The notes: generated by a model not told the origin, from the sequence alone. Positions 26,070 through 34,861 are shown, counted from the first letter of the stretch. The stretch: DNA of 64,000 nt from Frondihabitans sp. 762G35 (GCF_002074055.1 NZ_CP014619.1:3133002-3197001), one strand, 5' to 3'. Numbers and translations: made by a program.

Positions 26070-27098
26070 ATGACATCCGTGATGGACCGCCGCCTCCGGG
26101 CGTTCGCCGTGGCGTGCCTGTGGCTCCCCGTGCTCGTCTCCGGGGCCGGTGCCTGGGCCGTCGGGCCGGATCTCGGTCCCCGCCTGCCGACGCACTGGCC
26201 GGGTCTCGGAGAGCCCGACGCCGTCGGCGACACGCGGATCCTCATCGCCCAGGCGCTCGGCATGGCGGCGGTCGCGGCCGCCGTCGGAACGGCCGTCGCA
26301 GTGGCGGCGCGCGATCGGCGCACCCTCCGCGCGGGCACCGGCACGGCGGCCGGCCTCGCGGCGCTCGTCGCCCTCACCTGGGTCGTGTCCGCCTGGGCCG
26401 CGCAGGATGCAGGTGGTCCCGACGCCGCCGTGCTCGGCGGCCTCCTCGGCGTGATGCTCGCCGGCCTCCTCTGGGGCCTCGTCCCGATCGCGCTCCTCGG
26501 CCGGGCGGGTGCCCCGGCGGGGACACCGGCCGACGCCGCACCGGCAGCATCGGAAGGCGCCGCGCCAGCAGAGACCGCCGATCGTCTCGCGCCCACCGCG
26601 CCCCTCCCGTGGAGCACCACGGTCGGCTCGCTCCCGCTCCTCGCGGCGGGGGCCGCGGCGGGCGTCGCCGGCCTGGTGCTGCTGGCCATGGAGGCCCGCA
26701 CCGAGCCGGGGGCAGAAGGCCCGGGCTGGTGGACCCCGGGGCTCCTGCTGGTCGGCGCCCTCGCCGTCGTGGCCACCTCACGCGCCCGCGTGGAGGTCGA
26801 TGCCCGCGGACTCCGGGTCCGTTCCGCGGTCTTCCGATTCCTGCTCTTCCGGGTGTCCCGGAGTCGGATCGACACCGCGCGCGCGACGACGATCGAGCCG
26901 ATGCGCTGGGGCGGCTGGGGGTTCCGCTACACCGGCGCCTCCGTCGCGCTCGTGGTGCGCCGCGGGCCGGGGCTCGTGGTCGAGACGCTGCGCGGTCCGT
27001 CGGCGGCGGTGACGATGACGGAGCAGGATGCGCGCGCTGCGGCGGCGGCGCTGGCTCCTGCGCCCACGGAGCGACCCGGGAGGACACTGGGGGAATAG
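26070..27098 (+). CDS. Hypothetical polytopic membrane protein with DUF1648-like start
   Basis: A 342-residue membrane protein. The N-terminal LPTHWPGLGEPD around residues 38-49 resembles the DUF1648 LPxHW motif, followed by alternating hydrophobic helices; a Pro/Ala-rich cytosolic linker (residues about 150-190); then two more helices and a soluble C-terminal domain beginning VEVDARGLRVRS, which looks like a PH-type membrane domain. Function unknown. ATG 26070 with a second ATG at 26082. The leader region before it is unusually AT-rich for this genome and probably holds its promoter. Confidence 0.7.
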   Translation: MTSVMDRRLRAFAVACLWLPVLVSGAGAWAVGPDLGPRLPTHWPGLGEPDAVGDTRILIAQALGMAAVAAAVGTAVAVAARDRRTLRAGTGTAAGLAALVALTWVVSAWAAQDAGGPDAAVLGGLLGVMLAGLLWGLVPIALLGRAGAPAGTPADAAPAASEGAAPAETADRLAPTAPLPWSTTVGSLPLLAAGAAAGVAGLVLLAMEARTEPGAEGPGWWTPGLLLVGALAVVATSRARVEVDARGLRVRSAVFRFLLFRVSRSRIDTARATTIEPMRWGGWGFRYTGASVALVVRRGPGLVVETLRGPSAAVTMTEQDARAAAAALAPAPTERPGRTLGE

Positions 27099-27121
27099 TG
27101 CGCGCGCCGCTGTGTTGGTAG

Positions 27122-27135
27122 TATGCAAACGCATA
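27122..27135. promoter_or_regulatory. Inverted repeat TATGC-AAAC-GCATA
   Basis: A perfect 5-bp dyad with a 4-bp spacer, 15-28 bp upstream of the oxidoreductase start at 27150. An earlier in-frame ATG (27123) falls inside the dyad, which argues that it is not the start. Sites of this kind suit a MarR- or TetR-type repressor, but the protein is not encoded nearby. Confidence 0.5.
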
Positions 27136-27149
27136 GAGATGGGGATTCC

Positions 27150-28247
27150 ATGACCGACCAGCCCGCAGTCCACCCGCCCTTCCCGATCGAGCTCGGCCTC
27201 GACACGTTCGGAGACGTCACCGAGCCGGTGAGCGGGACGCCGCTCGGCGTCGCGCCGCTCACGCACGCGCAGTCGATCCGGAACCTCGTCGACCAGGCCG
27301 TCCTCGCCGACGAGATCGGCCTCGACTTCATCGGCGTCGGCGAGCACCACCGCGTCGACTTCGCCGTCTCGGCCCCGGAGGTCGTGCTCGGCGCGATCGC
27401 CGCGCGCACGGAGAACATCCGGATGGGTTCGGCCGTGACGGTCCTCAGCTCCGACGACCCGGTCCGGGTCTACGAGCGATTCGCGACCGTCGACGCTCTC
27501 GCCAACGGGCGCGCCGAGGTCATCCTCGGCCGCGGCTCGTTCACCGAGTCGTTCCCGCTCTTCGGCCTCGACCTCGGCGACTACGAGGCCCTCTTCGAGG
27601 AGAAGATCGAGCTCTTCGCCGAACTCCTGAAGGACGCCCCCGTCACCTGGAAGGGCACGAAGCGCGGCTCGCTGACCGACCAGTGGGTCTACCCGCGGCC
27701 GGAGTCCGGCTCCCTGAAGACCTGGGTGGGCGTGGGCGGGTCGCCGCAGTCGGTCATCCGCGCGGCGCACTACGGATTCCCGCTCTTCCTCGCCATCATC
27801 GGCGGGCGCCCCGCGCAGTTCGAGCCGTACGCCGACCTGTACCGTCGGGCGCTGGGCGAGTTCGGCAACCCGCTCCAGCCGATCGCGATGCACTCCCCCG
27901 GTTTCGTCGCAGCCACCGACGAGGAGGCCCTGGAGATCCTGTACCCGTATCAGGAGGCGCAGACCAACCAGCTCGGTCGCGAGCGCGGCTGGCCGCCCTA
28001 CTCGCGCGAGCAGTTCCTCGCCAGCGCCGGTCCCGAGGGCGCCCTCTACGCCGGCTCCCCCGAGACGGTGGCCCGGAAGATCGCCCGGAACCTCACCCTG
28101 CTCGGGGCGTCGCGCTTCGACATGCGCTACAGCATGGGTCTCCTGCCCCACGAGCACATGATGAAGAGCATCGGCCTCTATGGGCGCGAGGTCGCCCCGA
28201 TGGTGCGTGAGCTGATGGCGGCCGAGACGGCCCCCGTCACCGTCTGA
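27150..28247 (+). CDS. LLM class flavin-dependent oxidoreductase
   Basis: A 365-residue luciferase-like monooxygenase (bacterial luciferase/F420 superfamily), an eight-stranded barrel using FMN or F420. Seen: LGLDTFGDV start, DFIGVGEHHRVDFAVS, RIRMGSAVTVLSSDDPVRVYE (IRMGSAVTVLS), RAEVILGRGSF, KTWVGVGGSPQSV and AGSPETVARKI. ATG 27150 has GGGG upstream and avoids the dyad-overlapping codon. Substrate not deducible. It ends 11 bp inside the 3' end of the convergent CopD-CtaG gene. Confidence 0.85.
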   Translation: MTDQPAVHPPFPIELGLDTFGDVTEPVSGTPLGVAPLTHAQSIRNLVDQAVLADEIGLDFIGVGEHHRVDFAVSAPEVVLGAIAARTENIRMGSAVTVLSSDDPVRVYERFATVDALANGRAEVILGRGSFTESFPLFGLDLGDYEALFEEKIELFAELLKDAPVTWKGTKRGSLTDQWVYPRPESGSLKTWVGVGGSPQSVIRAAHYGFPLFLAIIGGRPAQFEPYADLYRRALGEFGNPLQPIAMHSPGFVAATDEEALEILYPYQEAQTNQLGRERGWPPYSREQFLASAGPEGALYAGSPETVARKIARNLTLLGASRFDMRYSMGLLPHEHMMKSIGLYGREVAPMVRELMAAETAPVTV

Positions 28248-30159
28248 CGCCGCGGCCCTCGCGGAGGACGCCGCGGCCCTCGCCGAGGCTGCTGGTGCCG
28301 CCCTCGCGCAGCACGCCGACCGCGAGGGCGGCGCAGACGACCAGACCGACCACGCCGAGCACGACCCCGCCGATCTGCTGGTCGACGAGTGGGGGCGGGC
28401 CCCACGTCCGGCCCAGCGCCCCGTACCAGGCGGCGAGTCGCAGGGCCGACGACGTCGCGAGGATGGTCGCCACGATCGCGGTGACCGCCGCGACGAGGCC
28501 CAGGAGGCCGAAGCGGACGCCTGTCCCCGCACGGAGGGGCACCGGGTCGCGACCCACCAGCGACGCCACGAAGAGCCAGCCCACGAGGACGCTCTCGAGC
28601 ACGAACACCGTGTGCCCGGCGTAGCTCTCGACGGCCCAGCGCTGGAGGGGCGTCGAGGTCCAGGCCCAGACGGACAGGGCGACCAGGGCGGCTCCTGCCA
28701 CCGGGTGCGAGAGCAGCGCGGCGAAGCGCGACTGCACGACCAGAAGTGCCCACTCCCGGGCGCCTCGGCTGCCGTCGGTGCGCTTCCCGACGGCGAGCAG
28801 GGCGAGAGTCCACGGAGCCGCCGGCACCAGGAGCAGGGGCACCACGAAGAGGACCAGCGCCAGCACGAGCAGGTGCGTGCTCATCAGGTAGCGCTCGTAG
28901 ACGTCGGGCGCCCCGCTCGTCGCCCAGGCCAGCACGAGGACGCCGAGCACCCAGCTCACGACGCGGCGCGTGGGCCAGGCCTCACCGCGACGCCGCAGGC
29001 GGACGACCCCGACGACGTACACGCTCACGAGGAACGCCGACAGCAGGAGCCACGGCAGATCGACGTTCGCGGTCGAGAGCCACCGGACCGGCGTGAACTC
29101 GGGCGGGAGCTTCGCCGTCGTGAGGACCTCCGCCGGCGTCAGCGCCGCCGTGTCGCTCAGGACCGACTGCGCGACGGGCGTCTCCGTCCGCCCCAGGGCC
29201 GCCGCGACTCCCGACGCGACACCGAGGACGGCGAGCTCGGCGGCCACGAACCACCCGAACGGCGCCCGCTGCGCCTCCAGGCGGTTCTGGACGCGCGCGA
29301 TGAGCACCCGCCGGTGGACGACCCCGAAGAGCCCCAGCAGGAGCAGCGCGACCGACTTCACGACGACGAGGAGTCCGTAGGGCGAGCCGAGCTCCGACCA
29401 CGAGCCGATCCGGATCTGCGCGCTGACCACGCCCGACACCGCCACCGCCGTGAAACAGACGAGCGCGAGGGTCGAGTAGCGCGACAGGACGACGCCGACC
29501 CGACCCCGCTCGAGCGCGGGCCGGAGCAGGACGACGGCCAGCAGACCGCCGAGCCACACGGCAGCGGCCAGGATGTGCACGGCCAGAGCGGTGACGGCCT
29601 GCACGTGCGAACTCGCCCCGGCGGCGTGACCCTGCTGTGCGATCGGCACGAGGGCACCGCCCGCGAGGAGCGTCACCAGGAGGACGAGCGTGACGTTCCG
29701 GACCGCGAAACAGAGCACGGTGACCGCGGCGGCGATGAGCGTCGACACGAGCCAGGCCAGCCCGAGGTCGGTGCCGGTCAGGAAGAACGCCAGCGACTGG
29801 CCGAAGGTGTCGTCGAGCGTGACGCGGACGTTCGCCACGCTGAGGAAGGTGAAGAAGCCGGTCGCGCAGGAGGCGATGGTCCAGAACGCGGCCGCTCCCG
29901 ACGCCAGATCGAGGGCTCGACCCCATTCGGGCCGATCGGGCGCCAGCGCGAACGAAGCGAGCGCGAGGGTCCCGATCGTGAGGGCCGCACCCAGGTCGAC
30001 GAGGAGCGTCGCGATCGGGAGGCCGAAGCGCACGACGGCGCCGGGGTCGGCCAGGGGAAGCGGGGCCGCGGCCCCACCGAGCGCCAGGGCGGCCAGGAGG
30101 CTGAGGAACGCCGCGAGCACGAGGAGCGCCGGTCCGGCGAGGCGCGTGAGTCGGGGCAC
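28237..30159 (-). CDS. CopD-CtaG fusion, copper-resistance/cytochrome oxidase assembly membrane protein
   Basis: A 640-residue integral membrane protein with about 14 helices. The N-terminal half resembles the CopD family (VHILAAAVWLGGLLAVVLL with its conserved His and W, near residue 195), and the C-terminal half the CtaG_caa3-type (APDVYERYLMSTHLLVLALVLFVVPLLL with paired His, SRFAALLSHPVAGAAL, TPLQRWAVESYAGH). The fusion is common in actinobacteria and implies delivery of copper for oxidase or across the membrane. GTG start. The C-terminal tail repeats EGRGV twice. Convergent overlap of 11 bp with the LLM oxidoreductase. Confidence 0.85.
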   Translation of the reverse strand: MPRLTRLAGPALLVLAAFLSLLAALALGGAAAPLPLADPGAVVRFGLPIATLLVDLGAALTIGTLALASFALAPDRPEWGRALDLASGAAAFWTIASCATGFFTFLSVANVRVTLDDTFGQSLAFFLTGTDLGLAWLVSTLIAAAVTVLCFAVRNVTLVLLVTLLAGGALVPIAQQGHAAGASSHVQAVTALAVHILAAAVWLGGLLAVVLLRPALERGRVGVVLSRYSTLALVCFTAVAVSGVVSAQIRIGSWSELGSPYGLLVVVKSVALLLLGLFGVVHRRVLIARVQNRLEAQRAPFGWFVAAELAVLGVASGVAAALGRTETPVAQSVLSDTAALTPAEVLTTAKLPPEFTPVRWLSTANVDLPWLLLSAFLVSVYVVGVVRLRRRGEAWPTRRVVSWVLGVLVLAWATSGAPDVYERYLMSTHLLVLALVLFVVPLLLVPAAPWTLALLAVGKRTDGSRGAREWALLVVQSRFAALLSHPVAGAALVALSVWAWTSTPLQRWAVESYAGHTVFVLESVLVGWLFVASLVGRDPVPLRAGTGVRFGLLGLVAAVTAIVATILATSSALRLAAWYGALGRTWGPPPLVDQQIGGVVLGVVGLVVCAALAVGVLREGGTSSLGEGRGVLREGRGVRR

Positions 30160-30195
30160 TCCGCAAGCCTACGAGACGGTGGTCGCGCGTTAACT

Positions 30196-30235
30196 GAGGG
30201 TGGGGACGGCGACCGGAGTCGTCGTCCCCACCCTC
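30196..30235 (-). terminator. Strong hairpin downstream of HU
   Basis: A perfect 13-bp stem, GAGGGTGGGGACG (30196-30208) with CGTCCCCACCCTC (30223-30235) and a 14-nt loop. It sits 15 bp past the HU stop. On the minus strand it is followed by AGTTAA rather than a long U tract, typical of GC-rich actinobacterial terminators. Also placed to isolate HU from the CopD-CtaG gene. Confidence 0.75.
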
Positions 30236-30249
30236 GAGGAGAAGCTGTA

Positions 30250-30537
30250 CTACTTGACGGCAGCCTTGAGCTTGCTGCCGGCGCTGACCTTGACGCTGTC
30301 GCTGGCGGCGATCTCGAGCGCCTCACCCGTCTGCGGGTTGCGGCCGGTACGAGCGGCGCGGTGCGTCTTCTCGAACGCGATCCAGCCCGGGATGGTCACC
30401 TTGGTGCCGTCGGCGACCGACTTGGAGACGACGGAGAAGAGCGCGTCGACGACGCCGCTGACGGCGGCCTGGCTCTGGCCGGACTCGGAAGCGACAGCTG
30501 CGACGAGCTCGGTGCGGTTCAGTGACTTGTCAGCCAT
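30250..30537 (-). CDS. HU family DNA-binding protein
   Basis: A 95-residue nucleoid protein: KSLNRTELVAAVA N-terminus, the DNA-binding arm IPGWIAFEKTHRAARTGRNPQTGE with the family RTGRNPQTG motif, and a C-terminal VKVSAGSKLKAAVK. Length is standard (HU about 90-100). ATG 30537 has AGGAGGA; the longer reading MLPKNRV... is not conserved-looking. Binds DNA non-specifically. An AAGCA-CA-TGCTT dyad occurs at 30568-30579, 31 bp upstream of the start. Confidence 0.95.
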   Translation of the reverse strand: MADKSLNRTELVAAVASESGQSQAAVSGVVDALFSVVSKSVADGTKVTIPGWIAFEKTHRAARTGRNPQTGEALEIAASDSVKVSAGSKLKAAVK

Positions 30538-30691
30538 AAGTTGTCCTCCTCGGACACGATTTTTTGGAAGCACATGCTTAGTTGGACGCCCGTCGCGTTC
30601 GCGACGTTCGTGCGGTCCGGTGCCCGTCGGGCCGCTCCTGCAGAACCCCGCCTCGCGGCGGTGCGTCTCGGGTGCGACCTCTCAGGCACCG

Positions 30692-30714
30692 CCACGGGGT
30701 CGAAAACCCTGTGG
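30692..30714 (-). terminator. Hairpin downstream of rpsN
   Basis: Stem CCACGGGGT (30692-30700) with ACCCTGTGG (30706-30714), one G-U pair, loop CGAAA. It sits 15 bp beyond the rpsN stop on the minus strand; no U tract. Probable transcript end of the ribosomal cassette. Confidence 0.45.
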
Positions 30715-30728
30715 AACCGCCTCAGAAC

Positions 30729-31034
30729 CTACCAGGAAGACTTCGTGATGCCCGGCAATTCGCCACGGTGAGCCATGTCGCGGAAGCGGACACGGCTGAC
30801 ACCGAACTCGTTGAGGTAACCGCGGGGACGGCCGTCGATCGCGTCGCGACCGCGGACGCGGACCGGCGAGGCGTTGCGGGGGAGCTTCTGGAGGCCGACG
30901 CGGGCGGCCTCGCGGCTCTCGTCGGTCCCGTTCGGGTCGATGAGCGCCTTCTTGAGCTCGAGACGCTTCGCGGCGTAGCGCGCGACGATCTCCTTGCGCT
31001 GGTTGTTCTTGGCAACCATGCTCTTCTTTGCCAT
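30729..31034 (-). CDS. rpsN: 30S ribosomal protein S14, zinc-free type
   Basis: A 101-residue long-form S14 with [40 protein letters not shown] and [17 protein letters not shown]. There are no cysteines, so this is the C-minus (zinc-independent) type. Last gene of the rpmB-rpmG-rpsN cassette, with a 2-bp gap after rpmG. In other actinobacteria such variants are Zur-controlled second copies; here it may also be the only S14, as in some Microbacteriaceae. Rest of the genome needed. Confidence 0.95.
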   Translation of the reverse strand: MAKKSMVAKNNQRKEIVARYAAKRLELKKALIDPNGTDESREAARVGLQKLPRNASPVRVRGRDAIDGRPRGYLNEFGVSRVRFRDMAHRGELPGITKSSW

Positions 31035-31036
31035 GT

Positions 31037-31204
31037 TTAGCGCTCCTCGCGGAATTCGACGTGCTTGCGGATGATCGGGTCGTACTTCTTGAGCACGAGA
31101 CGGTCGGGGTTGTTACGACGGTTCTTCTTGGTCACGTACGTGAACCCGGTGCCCGCGGTCGAGCGGAGCTTGATGATCGGACGAACGTCCTGGCTCTTCG
31201 CCAT
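31037..31204 (-). CDS. rpmG: 50S ribosomal protein L33, zinc-free type
   Basis: A 55-residue L33 read directly from the sequence: [18 protein letters not shown], then [20 protein letters not shown] and [17 protein letters not shown]. No cysteine, so no zinc site. Start ATG 31204 overlaps the rpmB stop by one base (TAATG), giving coupled translation; the stop is 2 bp before the rpsN ATG. Confidence 0.95.
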   Translation of the reverse strand: MAKSQDVRPIIKLRSTAGTGFTYVTKKNRRNNPDRLVLKKYDPIIRKHVEFREER

Positions 31205-31440
31205 TAGATTTTCTCCCCACGAGCAAGGATGTCCTTGACGACGCGCTCGATGCCGCGTGCGTCGATGACCTTGATGCCCTTGGCGCTGAGCGTCAGGGTC
31301 ACGTTACGGCGCAGCGAAGGCACGTAGTAGGTCTTCTTCTGGACGTTCGGATCGAAACGACGCTTGGTGCGTCGGTGCGAGTGCGAGATGTTGTGTCCGA
31401 AGCCGGGAACGGCTCCGGTCACCTGGCAGGTTGCTGCCAT
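31204..31440 (-). CDS. rpmB: 50S ribosomal protein L28
   Basis: A 78-residue L28: [29 protein letters not shown] start and a C-terminal [11 protein letters not shown]. One cysteine (C5) in place of the usual CxxC, so it is the zinc-free type. ATG 31440 with GGAGG; an upstream in-frame start adds 16 unlike residues. Upstream, 31441-31702 is a 262-bp gap ending at the zur gene; it contains a GAATC-GTGA-GATTC dyad near 31540-31555 but no Zur-box-like sequence that I can see. Confidence 0.95.
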   Translation of the reverse strand: MAATCQVTGAVPGFGHNISHSHRRTKRRFDPNVQKKTYYVPSLRRNVTLTLSAKGIKVIDARGIERVVKDILARGEKI

Positions 31441-31702
31441 GGTTTTCCTCCGTAGATACCGTAGGAGCGTCGCGTCCGCAGAGGACACTCAGCGCCTACC
31501 CAAGGTCACTTGTCGGCGCGCGTCACCCCTCACGGGAATCGTGAGATTCTCGACGAAGCCAGGGGTTCGGCGCACATGAGCGCAGATAGCACTCAACCAG
31601 CGGTCAAGACTACGCGACGCGCCCGGCTCCGGCAAGTCGCTCCTACGCTGCCCGGACAGCCCACCAGCCGCACGCCCAGCATCCTGCCGTCGGCACCAGC
31701 CG

Positions 31703-32092
31703 TCAGGCTGACGCCGCCGCACACGCGGCACAGGTGCCGAACACGTCGACCACGTGGTGCGCCTCCGTGAAGCCGTTCTCGGCGGCGACGCGCTGAGCCC
31801 ACGACTCCACCGGATCGGCCGAGATCTCGACCGTCGTGCCGCAGGTCCGGCAGATGAGGTGGTGGTGGTGCGTCCCGGGGGTGCAGGCACGGTAGAGGCT
31901 CTCGCCGTCCTGCTGGAGGGTGTCCGCCTCCCCCTCCGATTCGAGCGACGACAGCGCCCGGTACACGGTCGCGAGGCCGATCGACGAGCCGGCGTCGCGC
32001 AGGTGCGAGTGCAGCACCTGCGCGCTGACGAACGCCTCGGACGACGACAGGGCCGTGCGGACCGCCTCCCGCTGCCAGGTGTTGCGCTTCAC
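31703..32092 (-). CDS. zur: Fur family zinc-uptake regulator (Zur)
   Basis: A 129-residue Fur-family repressor: winged helix (TWQREAVRTALSS, GLATVYRALSSLESEGEADTL), the dimerisation domain HHHHLICRTCGTTVEI with HHHH and CRTC, and a C-terminal CAAC pair. Four cysteines form the structural zinc site and the His-rich stretch the regulatory one. Last gene of the zinc transporter operon, overlapping the permease gene by 4 bp, which supports Zur over Fur. It should repress in zinc-replete cells. Confidence 0.9.
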   Translation of the reverse strand: MKRNTWQREAVRTALSSSEAFVSAQVLHSHLRDAGSSIGLATVYRALSSLESEGEADTLQQDGESLYRACTPGTHHHHLICRTCGTTVEISADPVESWAQRVAAENGFTEAHHVVDVFGTCAACAAASA

Positions 32093-33027
32093 GACGAGAC
32101 CTCCGATGCCGACGGCGCCAACCGTACCTCGCGGGCGCGGGCCCGGGCGAGGCCGCGCTTCTCGCGGCGTCCGCCGAGGATCCTGCAGACCAGCCAGATC
32201 GTGAACGAGATCGTTGTGACGTACGGCGAGATCGGCAGGCCGCCACCGAGGGCGAGCAGGATGCCCCCCACGACCGACACGAGGGCGAACGCGCAGCTCA
32301 GGACGGGCACCCAGAGCGGCGACACCGTGAGCCGGAGCGCGGCGGCGGCCGGCGTGACGAGCAGCGACAGCACGAGGAGGGCGCCGACGATCTGTACGCT
32401 CACCGCGACGGAGAGACCCAGGACGAGCATGAAGACGAGGGAGAGCGTCCGCACGGGGATGCCGGCCGCGGCCGCGACGTCCGGGTCGACGCTCGCGAAG
32501 GTCAGTGGACGCCAGACGACGAGCAGCGTCACGATGACGACGAGCGAGATGACGAGGAGGGCCCCGAGCTGCGGGTTGTCGACGGAGACGATCTGTCCGG
32601 TCAGCAGCCCGAACTTGTTGGCGGCGCGCCCCTGGTAGAGGGCGAGCGCCAGGATGCCCAGCCCGAGCCCGAAGGGCATCAGCACGGCGATGATCGAGTT
32701 GCGCTCGCGCGCCCGGTTGCCGAGCAGCCCGATGAGCAGCGCGGCGACGACGCTCCCCACGAGCGACCCCGTGACGACGTTCACTCCGATGAGCAGGGCG
32801 ATCGAGGCTCCGGCGAACGAGAGCTCGCTGATGCCGTGCACGGCGAAGGGGAGGTTGCGCGTGATCACGAACGGCCCGATCAGCCCGCCGACGATGCCGA
32901 GCAGGGCGCCCGCGAAGATCGAGTTGCGCACGAGGACGACGAGCTCGCCGAAGTTCTGGAACGACAGGATGTGCGAGAACACGCTGCCGAGATCGGTCAG
33001 CGAGGTCGCGAGGGCGACGTCGATCAT
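32089..33027 (-). CDS. Zinc ABC transporter permease (ZnuB-like)
   Basis: A 312-residue ABC-3 family permease with about nine hydrophobic helices. Seen: GGLIGPFVITRNLPFAVHGISELSFAGASIALLIG near residue 45-80 (the conserved NxxF.xHGIgElsFaG region) and the coupling segment AAAAGIPVRTLSLVF. Carries zinc across the cytoplasmic membrane together with the ATPase and the binding protein. Overlaps its neighbours by 4 bp on both sides. Confidence 0.9.
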   Translation of the reverse strand: MIDVALATSLTDLGSVFSHILSFQNFGELVVLVRNSIFAGALLGIVGGLIGPFVITRNLPFAVHGISELSFAGASIALLIGVNVVTGSLVGSVVAALLIGLLGNRARERNSIIAVLMPFGLGLGILALALYQGRAANKFGLLTGQIVSVDNPQLGALLVISLVVIVTLLVVWRPLTFASVDPDVAAAAGIPVRTLSLVFMLVLGLSVAVSVQIVGALLVLSLLVTPAAAALRLTVSPLWVPVLSCAFALVSVVGGILLALGGGLPISPYVTTISFTIWLVCRILGGRREKRGLARARAREVRLAPSASEVSS

Positions 33028-33887
33028 CGGATCGGTCCTTCCGGGTCGGGATCGAGGCCGTCGTCGCCGTGGTGGCCGTGCTCGAAGTGGTCGTGCGAGT
33101 GGCCGCTCTCGGTGCTGCCGACGATGACGATCCGGCCGAGGGTCCGGATCACGTCGACCTGGGTGCCGTAGAGCTCGGAGAGGACGTCCGCCTGGAGGAC
33201 CTCGTCGGGGGTCCCGATGGTGAAGCGGCCGCCGGCGATGTAGACCACCCGGTCGACGACGTCGAGGATGGGATTGACGTCGTGGGTGACGAAGAGGACC
33301 GCGGCCCCGAGGCTCCTGCGCTGCCGGTCGATCAGGTCGGTGACACCGCGCTGGTGGCGGAGGTCGAGCGAGATGAGGGGCTCGTCGCAGAGCAGCAACG
33401 ACGGGCCGGAGGCGACGGCCTGGCCGACGCGGGCGCGCTGCTGCTCGCCGCCCGACAGCGACGCGACGGGCGCCTTCGCGATGGCCGACGCACCGACCTC
33501 GGTCACCAGCGAGTCGATCAGCTCGCGCTCCCGGCGGGTCTCAGGGCGCAGTCCGTAGCGGTGGCCGGTCACCCCGAGGGCGATCATGTCGCGCGTGCGG
33601 AGCGGCGTGCCCGACTCCATGAGCCGCTGCTGGGGGATGTAGCCGATGTTGCGGTGACCGCGCCGGATCGGTCGGCCGAGGAACTCGATGGTGCCCGCGG
33701 AGAGCTCCTGCTGGCCGAGGATCGCCTTCAGGAGCGTCGTCTTGCCGACGCCGTTCGGCCCGAGGACGGCGACGAACTCTCCGGCGTGCACGTCGAGGTC
33801 GAGGCCGCTCCAGAGCTCCCGCTCGCCGAAGCGGAGCGCCGCGCCCCGCAGCCGGAGGACGACGTCGGCGTCACCCGCGATCGTCAT
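33024..33887 (-). CDS. Zinc ABC transporter ATP-binding protein (ZnuC-like)
   Basis: A 287-residue ATPase: Walker A GPNGVGKTT around residue 42, signature LSGGEQQ, Walker B LLLCDEPLISLD, switch LFVTHDVNPI. The C-terminus is His/Asp-rich (HSHDHFEHGHHGDDG), a metal-binding-type tail that fits a zinc system. Middle gene of the operon. Confidence 0.9.
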   Translation of the reverse strand: MTIAGDADVVLRLRGAALRFGERELWSGLDLDVHAGEFVAVLGPNGVGKTTLLKAILGQQELSAGTIEFLGRPIRRGHRNIGYIPQQRLMESGTPLRTRDMIALGVTGHRYGLRPETRRERELIDSLVTEVGASAIAKAPVASLSGGEQQRARVGQAVASGPSLLLCDEPLISLDLRHQRGVTDLIDRQRRSLGAAVLFVTHDVNPILDVVDRVVYIAGGRFTIGTPDEVLQADVLSELYGTQVDVIRTLGRIVIVGSTESGHSHDHFEHGHHGDDGLDPDPEGPIR

Positions 33888-34795
33888 CTCTTCGACAGCG
33901 CGGACGACACGGCGTCGATGTTCGCCTGCTGCCAGGAGACGTAGTCGTCACCCTGGGGAAGAGTCTCGGTCACGGGGACCACCGGGACGCCGGCCTTCTT
34001 CGCCGCGGCCTCGACCTGCGTGGTCTCCGGGCTCGAGGCCTGCTCGTTGTAGGCGAGGAGACGGACCGCACGGCCCTTCATCAGCGAGAGGGTGTCGTTG
34101 AGGGCGGCAGGAGGCACGTCCGACCCCTCCTCGACGGCCTTCGAGAACGCGGCCGGCGTTTCGTCGACCAGACCGATGGCGTCGAAGAGGTAGCCGGGCA
34201 CCGGCTCCGTGTAGGCGACCTTCTCGCCCTCGTGGGCCGCCTTGAGGGCGATCGTCTCGTTCTGGAGCTTCGCGAGCGCCGTCTTGAAGGTCTGCGCGTT
34301 CGCGAAGAACGTCGCCGCCTTCGAGGGCTGGATCTTCGCCAGATCGGCCGCGACGGCGTTGGCCACCTTGATCATCGACGGGTAGTCGTAGAAGACGTGC
34401 TCGTTGAAGTCGCCGCCGGTCGGGAAGCCGGAGAGCTTCACGGCGTTGACGACGGTGGCCTTCGACGACGTCGACGCCAGCATCGTGTCGACGTAGTCGT
34501 CGTAGCCGCCGCCGTTCTCGACGACGATCTGCGCCTTCGAGATCGCGAGCTGCGTCCGGGCGTCGGCCTCGAAGCCGTGGGGATCCTGGTTGGGGTCGCT
34601 CAGGATGCTCGTCACCGTGACGGCACCGCCACCGATCGTCGACGCGATGTCGCCGTAGACGTTGGTGGAGGCGACCACGCGGATCGGGCCTCCGGACGAG
34701 GCGCCGGCGCCGGGCGTCGAGGCCGAGCAGCCGGTGAGTGCCAGAGCGGCCAGGACGGGGATCGCGAGGGCCGTGGCGGCGGAGCGGAGCTTCAT
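33884..34795 (-). CDS. Zinc ABC transporter substrate-binding lipoprotein (ZnuA-like)
   Basis: A 303-residue cluster A-I metal-binding protein. Signal peptide with lipobox LTGC (C23) marks a lipoprotein anchored outside the membrane. Seen: IGGGAVTVTSILSDPNQDPHGFEADARTQLAISKAQIVVENGGGYDDYVDTML and later SGFPTGGDFNEHVFYDYPS, providing the His ligands H76-ish, H150-ish and others typical of zinc/manganese binding proteins. First gene of the operon, with a Zur box 52-66 bp upstream of its start. Confidence 0.9.
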   Translation of the reverse strand: MKLRSAATALAIPVLAALALTGCSASTPGAGASSGGPIRVVASTNVYGDIASTIGGGAVTVTSILSDPNQDPHGFEADARTQLAISKAQIVVENGGGYDDYVDTMLASTSSKATVVNAVKLSGFPTGGDFNEHVFYDYPSMIKVANAVAADLAKIQPSKAATFFANAQTFKTALAKLQNETIALKAAHEGEKVAYTEPVPGYLFDAIGLVDETPAAFSKAVEEGSDVPPAALNDTLSLMKGRAVRLLAYNEQASSPETTQVEAAAKKAGVPVVPVTETLPQGDDYVSWQQANIDAVSSALSKR

Positions 34796-34846
34796 GGGGT
34801 GTCCATCTAAGTCGGGTCGTGGAGACGTCTCGACGGTAGCCCTAAA

Positions 34847-34861
34847 CGATAATGATTGTCA
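34847..34861. promoter_or_regulatory. Zur box upstream of the zinc operon
   Basis: On the minus strand the site reads TGACAATCATTATCG and matches the actinobacterial Zur consensus TGAAAATCATTTTCA at 12 of 15 positions (my alignment). It is within the 52-66 bp upstream of the SBP gene, in an AT-rich pocket; the divergent histidine kinase starts at 34965. Confidence 0.75.

Noticed and set aside
31441-31702. Zur box upstream of rpmB
   Set aside because: I looked for a TGAAAATCATTTTCA-like site in this gap and saw none; the only symmetric element is GAATC-GTGA-GATTC.
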